From Coix lacryma-jobi var. lacryma-jobi (Eukaryota > Streptophyta > Magnoliopsida > Poales > Poaceae): a DNA stretch of 64,000 bases. A program made the position numbers and the translations under genes. Below, one piece after another: positions 11,212 through 23,264 of the stretch (position 1 is its first letter; the number at the start of each line of letters is the position of its first letter). The stretch covers positions 95,801,104-95,865,103 of the forward strand of contig CM019823.1 of the NCBI GenBank assembly GCA_009763385.1, read 5' to 3'. Below the pieces are notes generated by a model, which was given only the letters and a program-made list of their open reading frames with translations, was not told the DNA's origin and ran no database searches.

Positions 11212-11230
11212 CTGGCGCCGTGCCTAGGGA
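11212..11230 (+). other. Primer-binding site of TGGCGCCG type
   Basis: CCTGGCGCCGTGCCTAGGG follows the LTR end by a few bases. It resembles the TGGCGCCGTTGCCGGGG site common in grass Ty3 elements, with small changes. Its position after an LTR that also has a polypurine tract before it is odd. Confidence 0.6.
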
Positions 11231-11810
11231 TGATGGCCTACCCTAGTGATGATGCTAAGAGATGTCAGTAAGTATTTCTGGCGTGATCGTCGAGGATGGA
11301 CCCTAAACCTATTCTCCGGTGGTTGCGCTAAGAAATGCCAACACCCGCGAGTGCAGTTGACGCCCTCTGTCAAGGAGTTGGCGCCGACAGGCATGTTGCT
11401 GTGGTGGTGGTAGTACGTTAGGCTTAGCTCAGGTGGTGGTCGCGTGACGGTGTTGTTCGCAGCACACAAGCTAGATCTCGTCGAAGACGACGAGGCGGCC
11501 GCGGAGCTAGGCGAGTGCTACTGGGCATTGGCACGACACGTCCTCTCTGTTTCAAGCTCCGCCTGCTGGAACATGACGAGCTGCCGCTGAAGACCGCCAC
11601 GCTGTAGTGCTTCAGGCACAACCGGCATGATGTCGACTGTCGAGGTCCCGAGGAGCTAGGACTGAGAGCCATGGCGGGCAGAATCATCCACCTACGCACA
11701 TCATGGAGCAAAAGAAATGGATGCGTCGTTGTGACTCGCGAGGAGAGGATGGGAGCACTTCCTGACATGCTAGGTCATGGATTTCTCTCCCGTGGAAATT
11801 GAAGGGAATT

Positions 11811-11890
11811 GGGCCTTGAATCCTTGCCCCTTGGGCTTCCAAATTGCGCAGCAATTTGGCACGGGGGGCCCTGGCACAGGATTCCAGCCC
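11811..11890. repeat. Foldback (imperfect inverted repeat)
   Basis: Left arm GGGCCTTGAATCCTTGCC pairs with right arm GGCACAGGATTCCAGCCC. Inside, CCAAATTGC and GCAATTTGG pair perfectly around GCA. It could be a small foldback transposon or a MITE core; no target duplication is clear. The rest of 11231-11966 holds nothing I can name. Confidence 0.55.
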
Positions 11891-11966
11891 CGGGAAACGG
11901 TCGGTATCCTGGCAAGGAAACAGGTTGCCAAAGTAGTCCTTACACGGAAACAAATGAAAAATCATA

Positions 11967-12224
11967 CTCCCTCCGTCCCCGAATAAATAGATTTCTAGAG
12001 TTGTCCTAAGTCAAATTTTTTAAACTTTGACCGAATTTTTAGAATAATACATCAAGATTTATGATACGAAATTAGTATCATTAGATACATCATAGAATAT
12101 ATTTTCATAATATGTTCATTTTATATCATAGATATTTTTACTTTTTTTCTATAAAGTTGGTCAAACTTCAAAAAGTTTGACCGGCACGGATTCTAGGAAT
12201 TCATTTATTCAGGGACAGAGGGAG
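11967..12224. mobile_element. Stowaway-type MITE (Tc1/mariner)
   Basis: Terminal inverted repeats CTCCCTCCGTCCC and GGGACAGAGGGAG, flanked by TA on both sides (11965-11966 and 12225-12226). 258 bp, AT-rich, no coding potential. The CTCCCTCCGT terminus is the classic Stowaway signature. Confidence 0.92.
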
Positions 12225-12312
12225 TAATAATTTGTCAGGACCTGGAGTCCCTGTAAGTAGGCCAGGCTTGTCAGTAGTGGTGAGCGCGCGTTGCCTTTCG
12301 ACAACAGCCCTT

Positions 12313-13051
12313 AAGGATGAAAACGGAACGGAAATATCCCGAACCGAACCGCATCGTTTTCTATATTTAATCCGATCGAATTCGTATTTTCTTATCCGAG
12401 TTTTACCGTTTTCTCTTTTGTTTTCGTATTTAAATGTAGAAGTAGAAAACGGTTGAGGAGTTTTTTGACCGAGTTCGACCGTTTTCTACTTTTCTACTTT
12501 TAATCCGAAATATTCTTAATTCAAAATTCATTTTAAACCGAATTTGGTTGTCGGTCATTATTATCGAGACAAATAGGCAAAGGTAAGTGTGGAGTACTGA
12601 TGTCCATGGACCGTATTATATAGGTAGTTCACCCCGTCGCGTCTTCCTAAGTCGCTGAGGTGGGACTAATCACTCGTATGGTGCTGCACGGCTATTGCTA
12701 TCCTTTCTAGTCTAGTTATGATGGCATCTCAAATTTTCCTCTTGTTTTTTTTCTCTTGTAAAAGAAATTAAATTGATAAGTGTTCTTTCTTGTGATCAAA
12801 ATTTGCCACAATGGAACTTGTTAATTGTTATGCATTGTGGGTGGGTATTCCGTATAGATTTTTCGTATACCGTCCGTGTTCGGTATAATTCTGCTCGAAT
12901 TGGTTCGTTTTCGAAATTCTCGGTATTCCGCAAGTTCGTGTTTATTTTCGTGTCCGGTGTTTACCGCTTTCGTTTTCGTTTTCGTATTCAAATGTAAAAG
13001 TAGAAAACGGTTAAGAAGTTTTTCGACCGTTTCCGACCGTTTTCATCCCTT
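12313..13051. mobile_element. hAT-like MITE with AAGG(G)ATGAAAACGG ends
   Basis: Ends AAGGATGAAAACGG (left) and CCGTTTTCATCCCTT (right) are inverted. Two subterminal direct repeats of about 60 bp (near 12425 and 12984) share AAGTAGAAAACGGTT. An 8-bp target duplication is not clean: flanks around GCCCT agree only partly. No transposase. 13052-13207 outside it shows nothing recognisable. Confidence 0.55.
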
Positions 13052-13207
13052 GGCCCTGTAGCATGTTCGACAGGATATAAGCTGACGGTTACTTCCTCGG
13101 AGGGCAGGCTGTAATAACTAAATTTTGTTATCATCCCCAAATACAGCCCCACGGACGTCAGCCACGTTCATCTGAATCCCTCTCTTATTGTGCTCTACCC
13201 CGAATAA

Positions 13208-14217
13208 TGAGGACATCATCAGTTCATATATCACCATATTATCCTATTCTAAACCAAAGGTAAAACCATTCTATATGAGACTTATTATTGATACATTTGA
13301 TGAATTCGTGTTGTACCGTAAAATGTGTGTATTGTCATTTTCAAAATTACTTGCATGGATCAAGGGAAGGTTTGATTGCATATGGAAAGCATGGAAGATC
13401 AATGAAACTGATTGGAGACCAAGTCCATGTGTTTTAAATGTTTCCCCCTTCTCCGCCACCTCACTTTTGGCATAAGAAAACAAAGAGTCCAAGTTCAACA
13501 CGTTTTTGTGGTAGAATTTGGACTGCAGATCGAAGAGTCCCATCTTGCGACGATCAACGTGACTTCATATGGACTCCGATTGGGAGGTTCTAGCACTTTT
13601 TGGAAAGCTTATCAAGTTTACTTTCCAATGGATCTAGAGTTATGTTTATATCTTATCAGATGCATCTGTAGTCATCAGTTTAATATCGATAGCTTTTTTG
13701 CCACTGGTGCTGCGTCATCCTATTTTAGCCCAATGGCTCATGTATCAAGTTGGGTCCATTAGGGATGTGTCCTAGGGTTGGAGGATGACCCCAACACCCT
13801 TTTGGTCGTCTTCCCATCTACTTATATCCCTCTAGAGCCGCCATGATCAGATTGGATTTTGTTTTGATGTAAGTTTAGCCATTGCTACTTCCTAGTAGAC
13901 GTGTGTGTCGACTAGACCATCCATTCTACTTGATTCGGAACCCCTTCATGTGTATCAAATTTGAACCTTCATCTCTTATTTGGCAATTGAGTGCTTGTTC
14001 TACTTATTCTTGCTTGTTCTTTGATTGCTTGCAGGAATAACCCTAGTGGTTTGGTTGGTCGTACATCCACAAGATCACGAGCAATCGTTGGAATTGGTGC
14101 ATTGATTGCTAAGGCGCAACATCCTTGGATGGTTGTAGTCGGGTCGTGAATGTTGTTCCTGTCCAAATCGATGTTATCCCTCTCCACCGAAAGATCGGGA
14201 CACCCATACTCTTATCA
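13208..14217 (+). repeat. Left LTR of the old gag-only element
   Basis: 1010 bp from TGAGGACATCATC to CTCTTATCA. Chance ORFs such as 13188-13475 are LTR sequence shared with the right copy, not genes. Confidence 0.65.
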
Positions 14218-15239
14218 AGTGGTATTCAAAGCGAGGTTTATCGGTGAGAGATTTCCAATCCTTCGCTGTTTTTTTCCTACAGTCCAAAAAAGCCAAAAAA
14301 ATAGTAGATTAGTTTTCCCACAATCCTATAAATCTTTTGAGCCTTTGCTGGTACTTCTTAGTTAGGGCTTGTTGAGTTTGGTTTACATCGGTTGAGTCAA
14401 GTTGCTGGTCTTAGAGTTAGGCTATTAAAGTTTCGAGTTCTTGTCACGTTTCAGTCACTATCAATCATATCCATCTTCGCTGCCACCACCACCACCACCA
14501 TACACGTATCCACTACACCATATACATCTTCGTTGCAATCACTATGTTCGTTGCACATATCTATCCCTTCTATTTTGTTAACACTAGCAAATCTGTTTGA
14601 GCATATATAAAAATCTGAGTTGCTAGCTCTATTCTTGTTAGTCCCTAAAAAGAAAGAGAAATACATTGTAAGTTGTTTCTATCAAAATCGATTTGTCAAG
14701 ATTCAGATTTGTTCTAGTTGTGCAAAGTAAAAGAAAATAAGAAAAATCAGAAAGAAAAGAAAAGAAAGAGAAAGAGGCAAGAAGACAAAAAAAAAGTGAC
14801 GAGGAAGAGAAAAAGAGGACTGACAGCTTGCTGTTCTTGTTTTGTTTCCTGTTGTACCGTGACTTCGTTGGTGTCTAGGCTCACATCTCTAGCACGGTCT
14901 AGCCTAGGACCAGCACGGTATCACCGTTGAACGATTTCTCAACTCGCTTTGTGACTAATATGGTGCTAGTACTTCCTTGCACATTAATTTCAGTCGTCCT
15001 ACCGCTCCACATATCCAACTACAACTTGAAAGGTGTTGTTACTGTGGCATCGATATACTATTTTCCAAGGTTTCCAACTTGTTGGTTGCTGCCACCTCCA
15101 GTTTTGCTTGGTAAGAACTTGTTTGAATAGGTAGAGAGTGAGACAATCATAAAAGACATATCCTAGTTGTTGATAGGAGGACACATATTATTTTTGTGTT
15201 TCTTGTTCTCTACTAATCATCACAGGCAATACTAAAATT

Positions 15240-16650
15240 TTTGAGCCTATGAAACTACACCGCCATATTTAGAATGTCATTGAACATTTGCCATCATTTG
15301 CTGGTAAGTTTGACCCTCGTGCATACATTAATTGGGAGCTGAAGGTAGATAACAAATTTGATGAGTATGATTTATCAGAGAAAAAATGGTTTTTGCTGCC
15401 TCTAATGCTTTAACTAAGGATGCTTTGTATGAATGGAAATACCTTTGTAGGCATGACATTGTTCTGCAAACATGGAAAGACTTCAATGCATTTTAGAGGT
15501 GTATATATTCCTGCATATTATGTTGATTACTTGCTTGCCAAATTAGAGAAATTGAAACAGGGTAGTAGTACCGTGAGACAATACTATCATGATTTTAAAA
15601 TTTATATCATGTTTTGGTGGCTTGGAAGAATGCATGGACGATATAATGAGTAGGTTCATGAAATGGCTCAATTCTGAAATTTAAACATTGCTCATTAGTG
15701 AAACATATAATCATATGTCTTGCTTGTTTTGTCTTTCTTATAAAGTTAAAAATCAGATTCTTTCATCTTTGAATACTTGCAAGAATGGTGTGACACATTA
15801 TAGCCAACAATTATCTACTTTAAATGCTAAAAGGGAGCAAAATAGAGTGGAACTTGCTGTTGATATACCTCAACATGATTTGCTTGTTGTACCTTGTGAC
15901 AAAGAAGAGTTGTGTGATACTTCTTCTTTAACTTCGTCACCACAACAAGAGATAGAGCACTCTCTCTTTTCCCTTGTTGTCCATAACATTTTGTAGGAGG
16001 ATGAGAACAATACCATTGAATGCATTGAGCAATTTGAGCAGCTACGCCCGCTGTAAAAGTTAGAATAAAATTATTGTGCAACACCCACCATGTTAGAGGA
16101 GAGGGAGCAAAGCAACACAAATGATGCTGCAATCACTCCATGTGAGTCTACAACACGACTAGTACTTGGATATGATAATTCTATTCTTAATGACATGCAT
16201 GCTGAAGTAAGGAGAGTTTGTCGCATTGCTAGTGAGAAAGAGGAGTTGAATATCATATCAAAATTGTTTAAGTTATATCGAATTTGATTTTCTTTATGAC
16301 TTGAATAGTTTCGAGAGTGATATATCTATGAAATCTGTTTTGCCAAGCTTAATCATTGTTCACTTTATGTAATTGGCAAATATGATGGCAAAGAAAATTA
16401 TTTGGTGCATAAAGTTTATATTTGCTTTAATATGAAATCTACTTTGGAGCTACAATACCATGATCAAATCGAGGGTGCACTAACACTAATAATGTCCAAC
16501 AAAGTACCCCTAGTTTCTCATATGCAACAGAGCCAGCCTAAAGAAGGGGAGTATTGTTTGTTGTGGACATGCAATGTGGTCGTCCTTTGGTGTTCGATAT
16601 CAAAGTAAGCACATTTGAATGCCATTGGAGCAAGTCGAGGACGACTTGCA
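15240..16650 (+). pseudogene. Heavily decayed Ty3 gag
   Basis: A reading broken by many stops contains GKFDPRAYINWELKVDNKF, which matches the gag motif 'FDP-x-AY-x-WE-x-KVD' of Ty3 elements, near 15300-15360. Downstream ORFs (15688-15996 and 16090-16287) are fragments of the same region in shifted frames. No protease or polymerase. The leader upstream (14236-15239) is non-coding and holds a purine-only stretch at 14727-14810. Confidence 0.5.
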
Positions 16651-16669
16651 GCCAAGAAGGGAAGAATGA

Positions 16670-17565
16670 TGATGACACCACCGGTTCATATATCACCATC
16701 TTATCCACTTCCAAACCAAAGGTGCAAGCATTCTATATGAGACTTATTATTGATACATTTGATAAATTGGTGTTGTACCACAAAATATGTATACTGTCAT
16801 TTTTTAAATTACTTGCATGGATATATGGAAAGCATGGAAAATCAATAAAATTGATTGGAGACCAAGTCCATGTTTTAAACATTTCCCCCTTCTCCGCCAC
16901 GTCACTTTTGGCACAAGGAAAGAAAGGGTCCAAGTCTAATACATTTTAGAGGTTGAATTCGAACTGCAGAAGAGTCCAAATCCAAGTCCAATAAGTTACG
17001 TTTATATCTTATCATATGCATCCGTAGTCATCAGTTTAATGTGACACCTTTTCTGTCAACGATGTTGTGTCACCCTATTTTGACCCAATAGCCCATGTAT
17101 CAAGTTGGATCTATTAGGGACGCGTCCTAGGATTGGAGGACGACCCCAACACCTTTTTTATCGTCCTCCCATCTACTTATATCCCTCTACAGCCGCCATG
17201 ATCAGATTGAGTTTTGTTTTGATGTAAGTTTAGCCATTGTTACTTCCTGGTAGACGTGTGTTTTCTGGTAGACGTGTGTGTCAACTAGACCATCCGTTCT
17301 ACTTGATTCGGAACCCCGCCTTCATGTGTATCAGATTTGAACATTCATCTCTTATTTGGTAATTGAGTGCTTGTTGTACTTGTTTTTTCTTATTGTTCGA
17401 TTGCTTGTAGGAATAACCCTAGTAGTTTGGTTGGTCGTACACCCACGAGATCACGAGCAACTGCTGGAATTGGTGTATCTATTGCTAATATAAGGCGCAA
17501 CATCCTTCGATGCCTGTAATGTCGTTCATATCCAAATCAAGTTATCCCTTTCACCGAAAGATTGG
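16670..17565 (+). repeat. Right LTR of the old gag-only element
   Basis: Aligns to 13208-14217 with an internal loss of about 100 bp (near 16960-17000) and a truncated 3' end. Confidence 0.6.
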
Positions 17566-17700
17566 ACCCGTACCGAATTGTTGTTCTCCTATCCAGATCG
17601 TTACATTTGGTCTTTCCGATTCGTGGGGAAATTTTTTTTCCCGATCGAATCCGCTTCGTCCTGGCGCCGAAGAAGAAGCCCACCAAGTTCCAGTTGGAGA

Positions 17701-18868
17701 TGGTGACTTCAATCAATGATCTGAAGACGACGATGGACAGGATGGTGAAGCAACTCGCCGGAGTTCAGGACATGGCCAAGCAGTTCGCTGGGTTCCAAGA
17801 GATGATGACTACGACGCTTGACAAACTCAACAACCTGGATGCGTGGCGTACCATTGCGGAGACGTCGATGGGCTCGATGATGCAGGTCGACGGAGGCGAC
17901 GACACGGATCCAGCAGCTGGAGGCTCGGCCGCTCCCTACGCCACCGCCACCGCCACCGCCACCGCTGGTTTCCCAGCCGCCGCAACCAACTGCTCCACTT
18001 CGCTACGACGTCGCGCCCGTTCCGCACCATCCGAGAGCTCCACCTCGTATCGAAGCAGCGCTGGGCGGATTGGACCCGAATAATGTGCCCGCGCTATCTG
18101 GGTCAACCTCTCAATCGCCCATGGGCACGGCCTGCGTAACGATTACCGGGTTGCTGCCGACGGGATCCTCGGATACCCACCGCACACCCGGTCACGGACT
18201 CACGGGTATGGTTCCTGATAACTATGTTCCTGCTTCCATACCGAGTAGCAGCGAGGTCACGACTATTTCCCGTTCATCTCACGGACCAAAAATGGAGTTT
18301 CCCAAGTTTGATGGGGGAGAATCCCAGATTATGGCATGATCGTTGTGTTCTGTATTTCGAGGTATATGGTACGCACCCAACAATGATGACAAGGTTTGTG
18401 GCGCAGAATTTCCATGGTTCTGCGGCTACCTGGTTGCAGACAATTGAAAGGCGAGGCAGAATCATGGATTGGCAGAAGCTTTGTGACTTGGTATTCGCAA
18501 AGTATGACAAGGATCAATACCAGAACCAGCTTAGACAGATTTTGACCTTGAAGCAAATGGGATCGGCGGCAGAATATCAACATTGGTTTGAGCAGCTTGC
18601 CCATGGGATTCTCTTGTACAACCCAGCCTATGATGATGTTTATTTCGTCACCAGATTTATGGTAGGTCTCAAGGAAGAGATACAGGTGGCACTCACCTTG
18701 CACAGGCCAAAAGATGTGGACACAGCAAGTGTGTTGGCATTACTGCAAGAAGAGGAAATCAACACTTCCAAGATCAAGGCCTTTGGGCGGGTATTCACCA
18801 AAGGATCTGATAGAGTGCAGACTGACAAGAGCCACATTGCTGAAGGAGATAAATTTAAGAACAGATAG
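17701..18868 (+). pseudogene. gypsy-1 gag
   Basis: Coding potential starts near ATG 17701 (MVTSINDLKTTMDRMVKQL, a helical gag N-terminus). It passes through a Thr/Ala-rich linker with a (GCCACC)n-like repeat near 17940-17965, and then two frameshifts (about 18075 and 18330). The conserved core (FPKFDGG, DRCVLYFEVYGTHP, AATWLQTIERRG) is recognisable up to a stop at 18868. A zinc knuckle of the form CGAKWGSNHTC follows in the same frame just after further stops (about 18940-18975). Inactive. Confidence 0.7.
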
Positions 18869-19168
18869 CAGCGCACTGAGGTGGATGAAAAGCTTGCAAC
18901 ACTCAAGCAGTATCGTCGACGAAATGGATTGCGTTTCTAATGTGGCGCCAAGTGGGGATCAAATCATACATGCCCAGATCAGATTCCTCTGCATGTGCTA
19001 GAAGAGCTATGGGATGCATTGGACATTCAGAACTCTGATGATGCAGGTGATAGACAATCTCAAACTGTCAATGTTGAGGACAATGTAATGGCAGTTCAGT
19101 CGGATCCTATGCAGAGACATGGTAAACGTCAAACTCTGAAGCTGCTAGCAAAGATTTGCAAACAACAA

Positions 19169-19218
19169 GTGTTGGTGCTGGTTGATTCTGGGAGTGTTGG
19201 TGCTGGTTGATTCTGGGA
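19169..19218 (+). repeat. 25-bp tandem duplication across the protease active site
   Basis: The 25-bp unit beginning GTGTTGGTGCTGGTTGATTC occurs twice in a row (19169-19193 and 19194-19218) and a third partial copy follows. It encodes VLVLVDSGS, the aspartic protease motif. Because 25 is not a multiple of three, the duplication itself shifts the frame. Confidence 0.9.
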
Positions 19219-19380
19219 GTGTTGGTACCTTTATCAGTAAAGAGTTGGTGCAGAAACTGCAACTACAGACCAAACCATGTGATGTAGCAACGTTTAAGGC
19301 AGCTGATGGAGGGCAGCTGCAGTGCTCTTCTCACGTGCCAGAATTGGAGTGGTGGGTGCAGGGTCTGACTTTCAAATCAG

Positions 19381-21012
19381 ATGCCAGAGTATTGGCGCTG
19401 TTATGCCATGATTGTAGGTGAAGATTGGTTGGAAGCTATCAGCCCGGTGTGGGTCGATTATCAGATAAAAGCAATGTGTATTACATATCAGGGTAAGCTA
19501 ACTCTCCAAGGTGTCAAGGATCACCTCACTGAGTGTCCACAGATATCATCAGCTAACTTACAAGGACTCATTCGAGCAGGAGGGGTATCTTGTTGTCTGC
19601 AGTGGAACAATGTTCCAGACACAGCTGTGTTGTCGGACGACCAACAATATATCTGTGCTATTCAGACTCAGTCAGAGGATGTCACCCACCCAGGTGTTCA
19701 GCAGCTGTTGTCTGAATTTGATCATCTATTTGTAACACCAACTGAGTTGCCACCCAGACGTGTTTCTGACCACAATATCACTTTGGTGCCTGGTGCACAA
19801 CCAGTTCAAGTTCGTCCCTATCACTATTCGCCAATCCAGAAAAATGAGATTGAAGCTCAGTTACAGGAAATGTTGCAAAATGGTATGGTCAGACCGAGTA
19901 CTAGCTCCGTCGCATCTCCAGTTCTCTTAGTTCAGAAGAAGGACAGCTCTTGGAGATTTTGCGTTGACTACCGTCACTTAAACGCAGTTACACAGAAACA
20001 TAAACATCCTATGCCGGTAGTGGATGAATTGCTGGATGAACTAAGTGGTGCGACAATTTTCACAAAGTTAGACTTTCGGGCTGGATATCATCAGATATGT
20101 ATGGCACTGGGTGACGAGCATAAGACAGCATTTCACACACACCAAGGCTTGTATGAATTCATGGTCATGCCTTTTGGATTGACGAATGCGCCAACAACAT
20201 TTCAGAGTTTGATGAATACTCTATTTGCTCAACTCTTGCGTCCGGGTGTTCTAGTTTTCATGGACGACATTCTTATATATAGTGCAACCATGGAAGATCA
20301 TGTAAAATTGTTGCGGGAAGTGTTTCAGATTTTGGACGCCAACAAGTTCTTCATCAAAAAATCAAAGTGCTCATTTGCTCAACCATTGGTAGAGTACCTT
20401 GGCCATGTTGTGTCAGCTGTAGGAGTGGCTACAGAACCATCTAAAGTGGAAGCAGTACTGTCTTGGCCAACACCTGGGAATTTGAAACAACTTCGAGGCT
20501 TTCTTGGGCTTACTGGATACTACTTCAAGTTTATTCAATATTACGGCCTCATTAATCGACCATTGACTGAACTACTGAAGAAAGGACAACAGTTTATCTG
20601 GACACCTCAAGCAGATGAGGCATTTGGGCTCCTAAAAAACAAGTTGGTGCAAGCTCTAGTATTAACAGTGCCAGATTTCAGTATGGCATTTGTGGTGGAA
20701 ACAGATGCGTGTGATAAAGGAATCGGGGCAATGCTAATGCAGGATAATCATCCAGTGGCGCACCTTAGTAAGCATTTGCGCCCCAAGAACCAAACACTAT
20801 CGATCTATGAAAAAGAATGTCTTGCTATTTTAATGGCAGTGGAGAAATGGAGACCCTATTTGCAGCACCAGAAATTCATCATTCGCGCTGATCATCGAAG
20901 TCTGCTCCATTTGTCTGAACAAAGGGTGCAATCAAAATTGCAGCAAAAAGCCTTAATCAAATTGATGGACTTGGACTATCAAATTCAATACAAGAAAGGT
21001 ATAACCAATGCG
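19381..21012 (+). CDS. gypsy-1 reverse transcriptase and RNase H (3' end interrupted)
   Basis: Long open frame. Residues about 1-50 hold the protease C-terminal side (GEDWLEAISPVWVDY). RT domain about 145-330, with VRPYHYSP, the fingers motif SSWRFCVDYRHLNAVT, LDFRAGYHQI, the catalytic FMDD at about 293-296 (F-M-D-D where many relatives have F/Y-x-DD), and LGHVVSA. RNase H follows with ETDACDKGIGA (D at about 442), the E of YEKECLAIL, and RADHRSLL. The apparent ORF runs on to 21288 through foreign DNA, so the true coding part stops at 21012. The upstream protease is disrupted, so this copy cannot be autonomous. Confidence 0.85.
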
Positions 21013-22227
21013 ACGCCACTAATCAGCGAGCGCTCACCCGTTTCTAGATCAACGAACGCTCCGACACCTTCTCTCTTTTCCATTTCTGGCATATTTCTCT
21101 TTTCTATTTCGGGTAACTATCATTGTTTTATTTCAAACTGGCCCCGTTTGGTTTACAGGATTTTCAAAGGATTTCTAAAGGAATCAGATTCCTATATTTT
21201 TAAATACTGTAGCAGTGTTTGGAATGGAGGATTTATGAGTTCCTTTCCAGAGGAAAGGCTCCTGCACTTGTGCATTTTGGAGGAATAAAACAATCCACTG
21301 CTATCTCTTGTTTTCCATTCCTTTACGAAGTCCAAGGCACTCATGCTCACTAATGCGACATGGTATAGGTTTTCAGAGAGACAAAGGACAAATCAATTAT
21401 TGATTAACTCTCTAAAGTAAGGTCCATGGTCTGTGTAAGCACCAACACGTCATATATGGCTGACCAGAATATTTTGATTTTTTTTGTTAGCTAATATATG
21501 TTGCTTTGTTTAAGAAAAATATTTGTCCAATTATTGTTTAGTCTGAGTAATCATATTTACCACTAACCCCTAATTTCCTATGCTTCTCATGTTCCTTTGT
21601 TCCAAACACCAAATCGTTTAAAATTCCTACATTTTCTATTCCTCTGTTTTTTAATGTTGTGGCCTCTAACACAACTAGAAAAAAACAAAATATTTATTTG
21701 AAATTACAACTCTTAAACTATGTATCTATTTTTAATTTTAATGCAATCATTTTGATCTACGCGACCAGACGAACAAATCTATACCCTACTTACATATGTT
21801 TTCAAGAATTTTATTTTAATAGCAATTTATGTTAATTATGCGGATACATGAGTGTATGCCGAGTCTCGAGTGATGCGTGATTGTCAACGGGTTTGATCGC
21901 AGGTTCTTTGGCTTGTGTTGTGTAGGTGTCGAGCACAGAGACAGTGGTCGAGGGCAAGGTGAAGGTCAAGTAGAGACGTGCTGTGCCGACGGACCGGGAG
22001 CGGTGAAGGGCGGACGTGAGGCTTGGGCTGAGGGACCGGTGGCCTGAGGATCAGCTGTGGCGGCTGACAGCCTGGGACAGCGACGAGCGAAGACTTGCGG
22101 GACATGGTGTTGCTCGGGTCGAGGACCTGGGGACACGTGTCGGTGGACGGGGTGCACGGGCGATGCATCCCCTCTACAGCTTCGGTTTGGTGGTAGAGCC
22201 AGAGAAAAACCATTGGGTGGACGGTTT

Positions 22228-22456
22228 CTAGGTTTGGGCCACAAAACCTGGGCGTGCGGCGGGTTTCCGAGTTTAGGCCACAAAACTCGGGCTGAGGACG
22301 GTTTCCAGGTTTGGGCCTCAACCTGGGCGCTGGTGGGTTTTCTGGTTTCGGTCTCAAAACCAGGGGATGGACTTGGAGGCTGGTTTCCCGGTTTGGGCGT
22401 CAAAACCGGGGGTGGACGTGAAGGCCTGGTTTCCCGGTTTCAGCCACAAAACCGGG
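22228..22456. repeat. Array of six 8-bp stem-loops (5' LTR copy)
   Basis: Six units of the form CCNNGTTT - 8-nt loop - AAACNNGG. The first is 22228-22251, the last 22433-22456. Stem sequences differ between units but arms match each other. Relative to the 3' LTR, two stem changes here (C to T) leave G-T pairs, one unit has lost AA, and other changes fall in loops. Confidence 0.85.
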
Positions 22457-23264
22457 GACGGGGTCCGTGAAGAGGACGCAGAGCGGTGGCGACACGTGGC
22501 GGCAATCGGTGAGGTTGCGTCGAGGCAACGTTACCTATTGTGCGGGCGTGGCCGTCAGATCACCACCTACCACGAGTTGGTGCAGAATAACCTTAGGGTT
22601 TAGCTGGTTCGCTCTGTAAGTAGCTAGGGGTAGAGTGGGAATTAGGAATAGTTAGTATTAGGATAAGTAGGGGGAGACACCAACCTCCACATCAATCTCA
22701 GCCATTTGCTTTTTGCCTTCTAGGTTTTCCTGCTCTCCCACTCCCCTGCTGTAGCAAACTGAGATCCACAGAGAAGAGAACAATACCTCTGTGCCCGTGA
22801 GATTTTGAGGAAGTGAGACCGTAATCTCACTATTGTAGCGTGTGGTAGCCACACGGTTGCAAATTTGTGGTTGTGATTCGCGTTTTGTTCGTGTTCTTCG
22901 CGGAATCCTTTTTGCCACGTTTTTCCCGTTGATCGATCTCTTTGCTTAGTGCGTGTTTTGGAAATCCGTTTGAACCAAGTTGTTCTAGATCGTGAGGCAC
23001 TCCTTTCCACCGAAGGAATTCATCCCTAACCTCACGACCTAGTAGATCGGTTGATTTTCGTTTTGGATCGGTTTTGCTCCTTTAGTCCCGATTTCTTCCA
23101 ATCCATCGATTTGGAGTTAGATGCGAGCCATGATTCCCATGGGATAGCTCACTAACCTCCTTGAGACTCCTCATACCAAGTCTAAGCCTTAGTGCTTTTG
23201 ATTCGGAGGAGATCGAGTGGATTTCGCGGAAGAACTATACTGTTTCGGGACCACCGGACGCTGA

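Larger units (their letters stand above)
6596..11230 (+). mobile_element. Gag-only (LARD-like) Ty3 element: partial interior, one LTR, then a primer site
   Basis: Plus-strand interior from 6596 (cut by family A) through gag remains, then about 1.6 kb of AT-rich non-coding sequence (7985-9567), a purine tract ending CTTGGGGGG, and LTR 9583-11205. Unexpectedly, a primer-binding site follows the LTR at once (11212-11230), as if a second copy began there. No pol domains are visible. I see nothing else in 7985-9567 except poly-T/A runs near 8075-8115. Confidence 0.6.
13208..17565 (+). mobile_element. Old gag-only Ty3 element with two diverged LTRs
   Basis: LTRs 13208-14217 and 16670-17565 share long stretches (for example around TGAGACTTATTATTGATAC) with many substitutions and several indels, so this is an old insertion. 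The left LTR is followed by a TGGTATTCAAAGCGAGG primer-like site. The right LTR is preceded by the purine tract AAGAAGGGAAGAA. The interior (about 2.45 kb) has only a decayed gag. The right LTR lacks its last 20 or so bases where gypsy-1 sequence begins, so the outer target duplication cannot be checked. Confidence 0.65.

Noticed and set aside
17566..21012. Centromere-specific CRM element
   Set aside because: Motifs and domain order fit Reina-like chromoviruses better, and no CRM-type C-terminal targeting motif is visible because the 3' end is missing. No evidence for a centromere here.
21140..21650. Separate MITE starting GGCCCCGTTTGGTTTAC
   Set aside because: The left end looks like a common MITE terminus, but I find no convincing inverted partner (best CCAAACACC near 21605) and no target duplication, so it is left as MULE interior.
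21966..22470. Repeat protein encoded by the Sirevirus LTR array
   Set aside because: Both strands give repeat peptides because the units are palindromic. Matching changes between arms are better explained by stems than by peptide selection.
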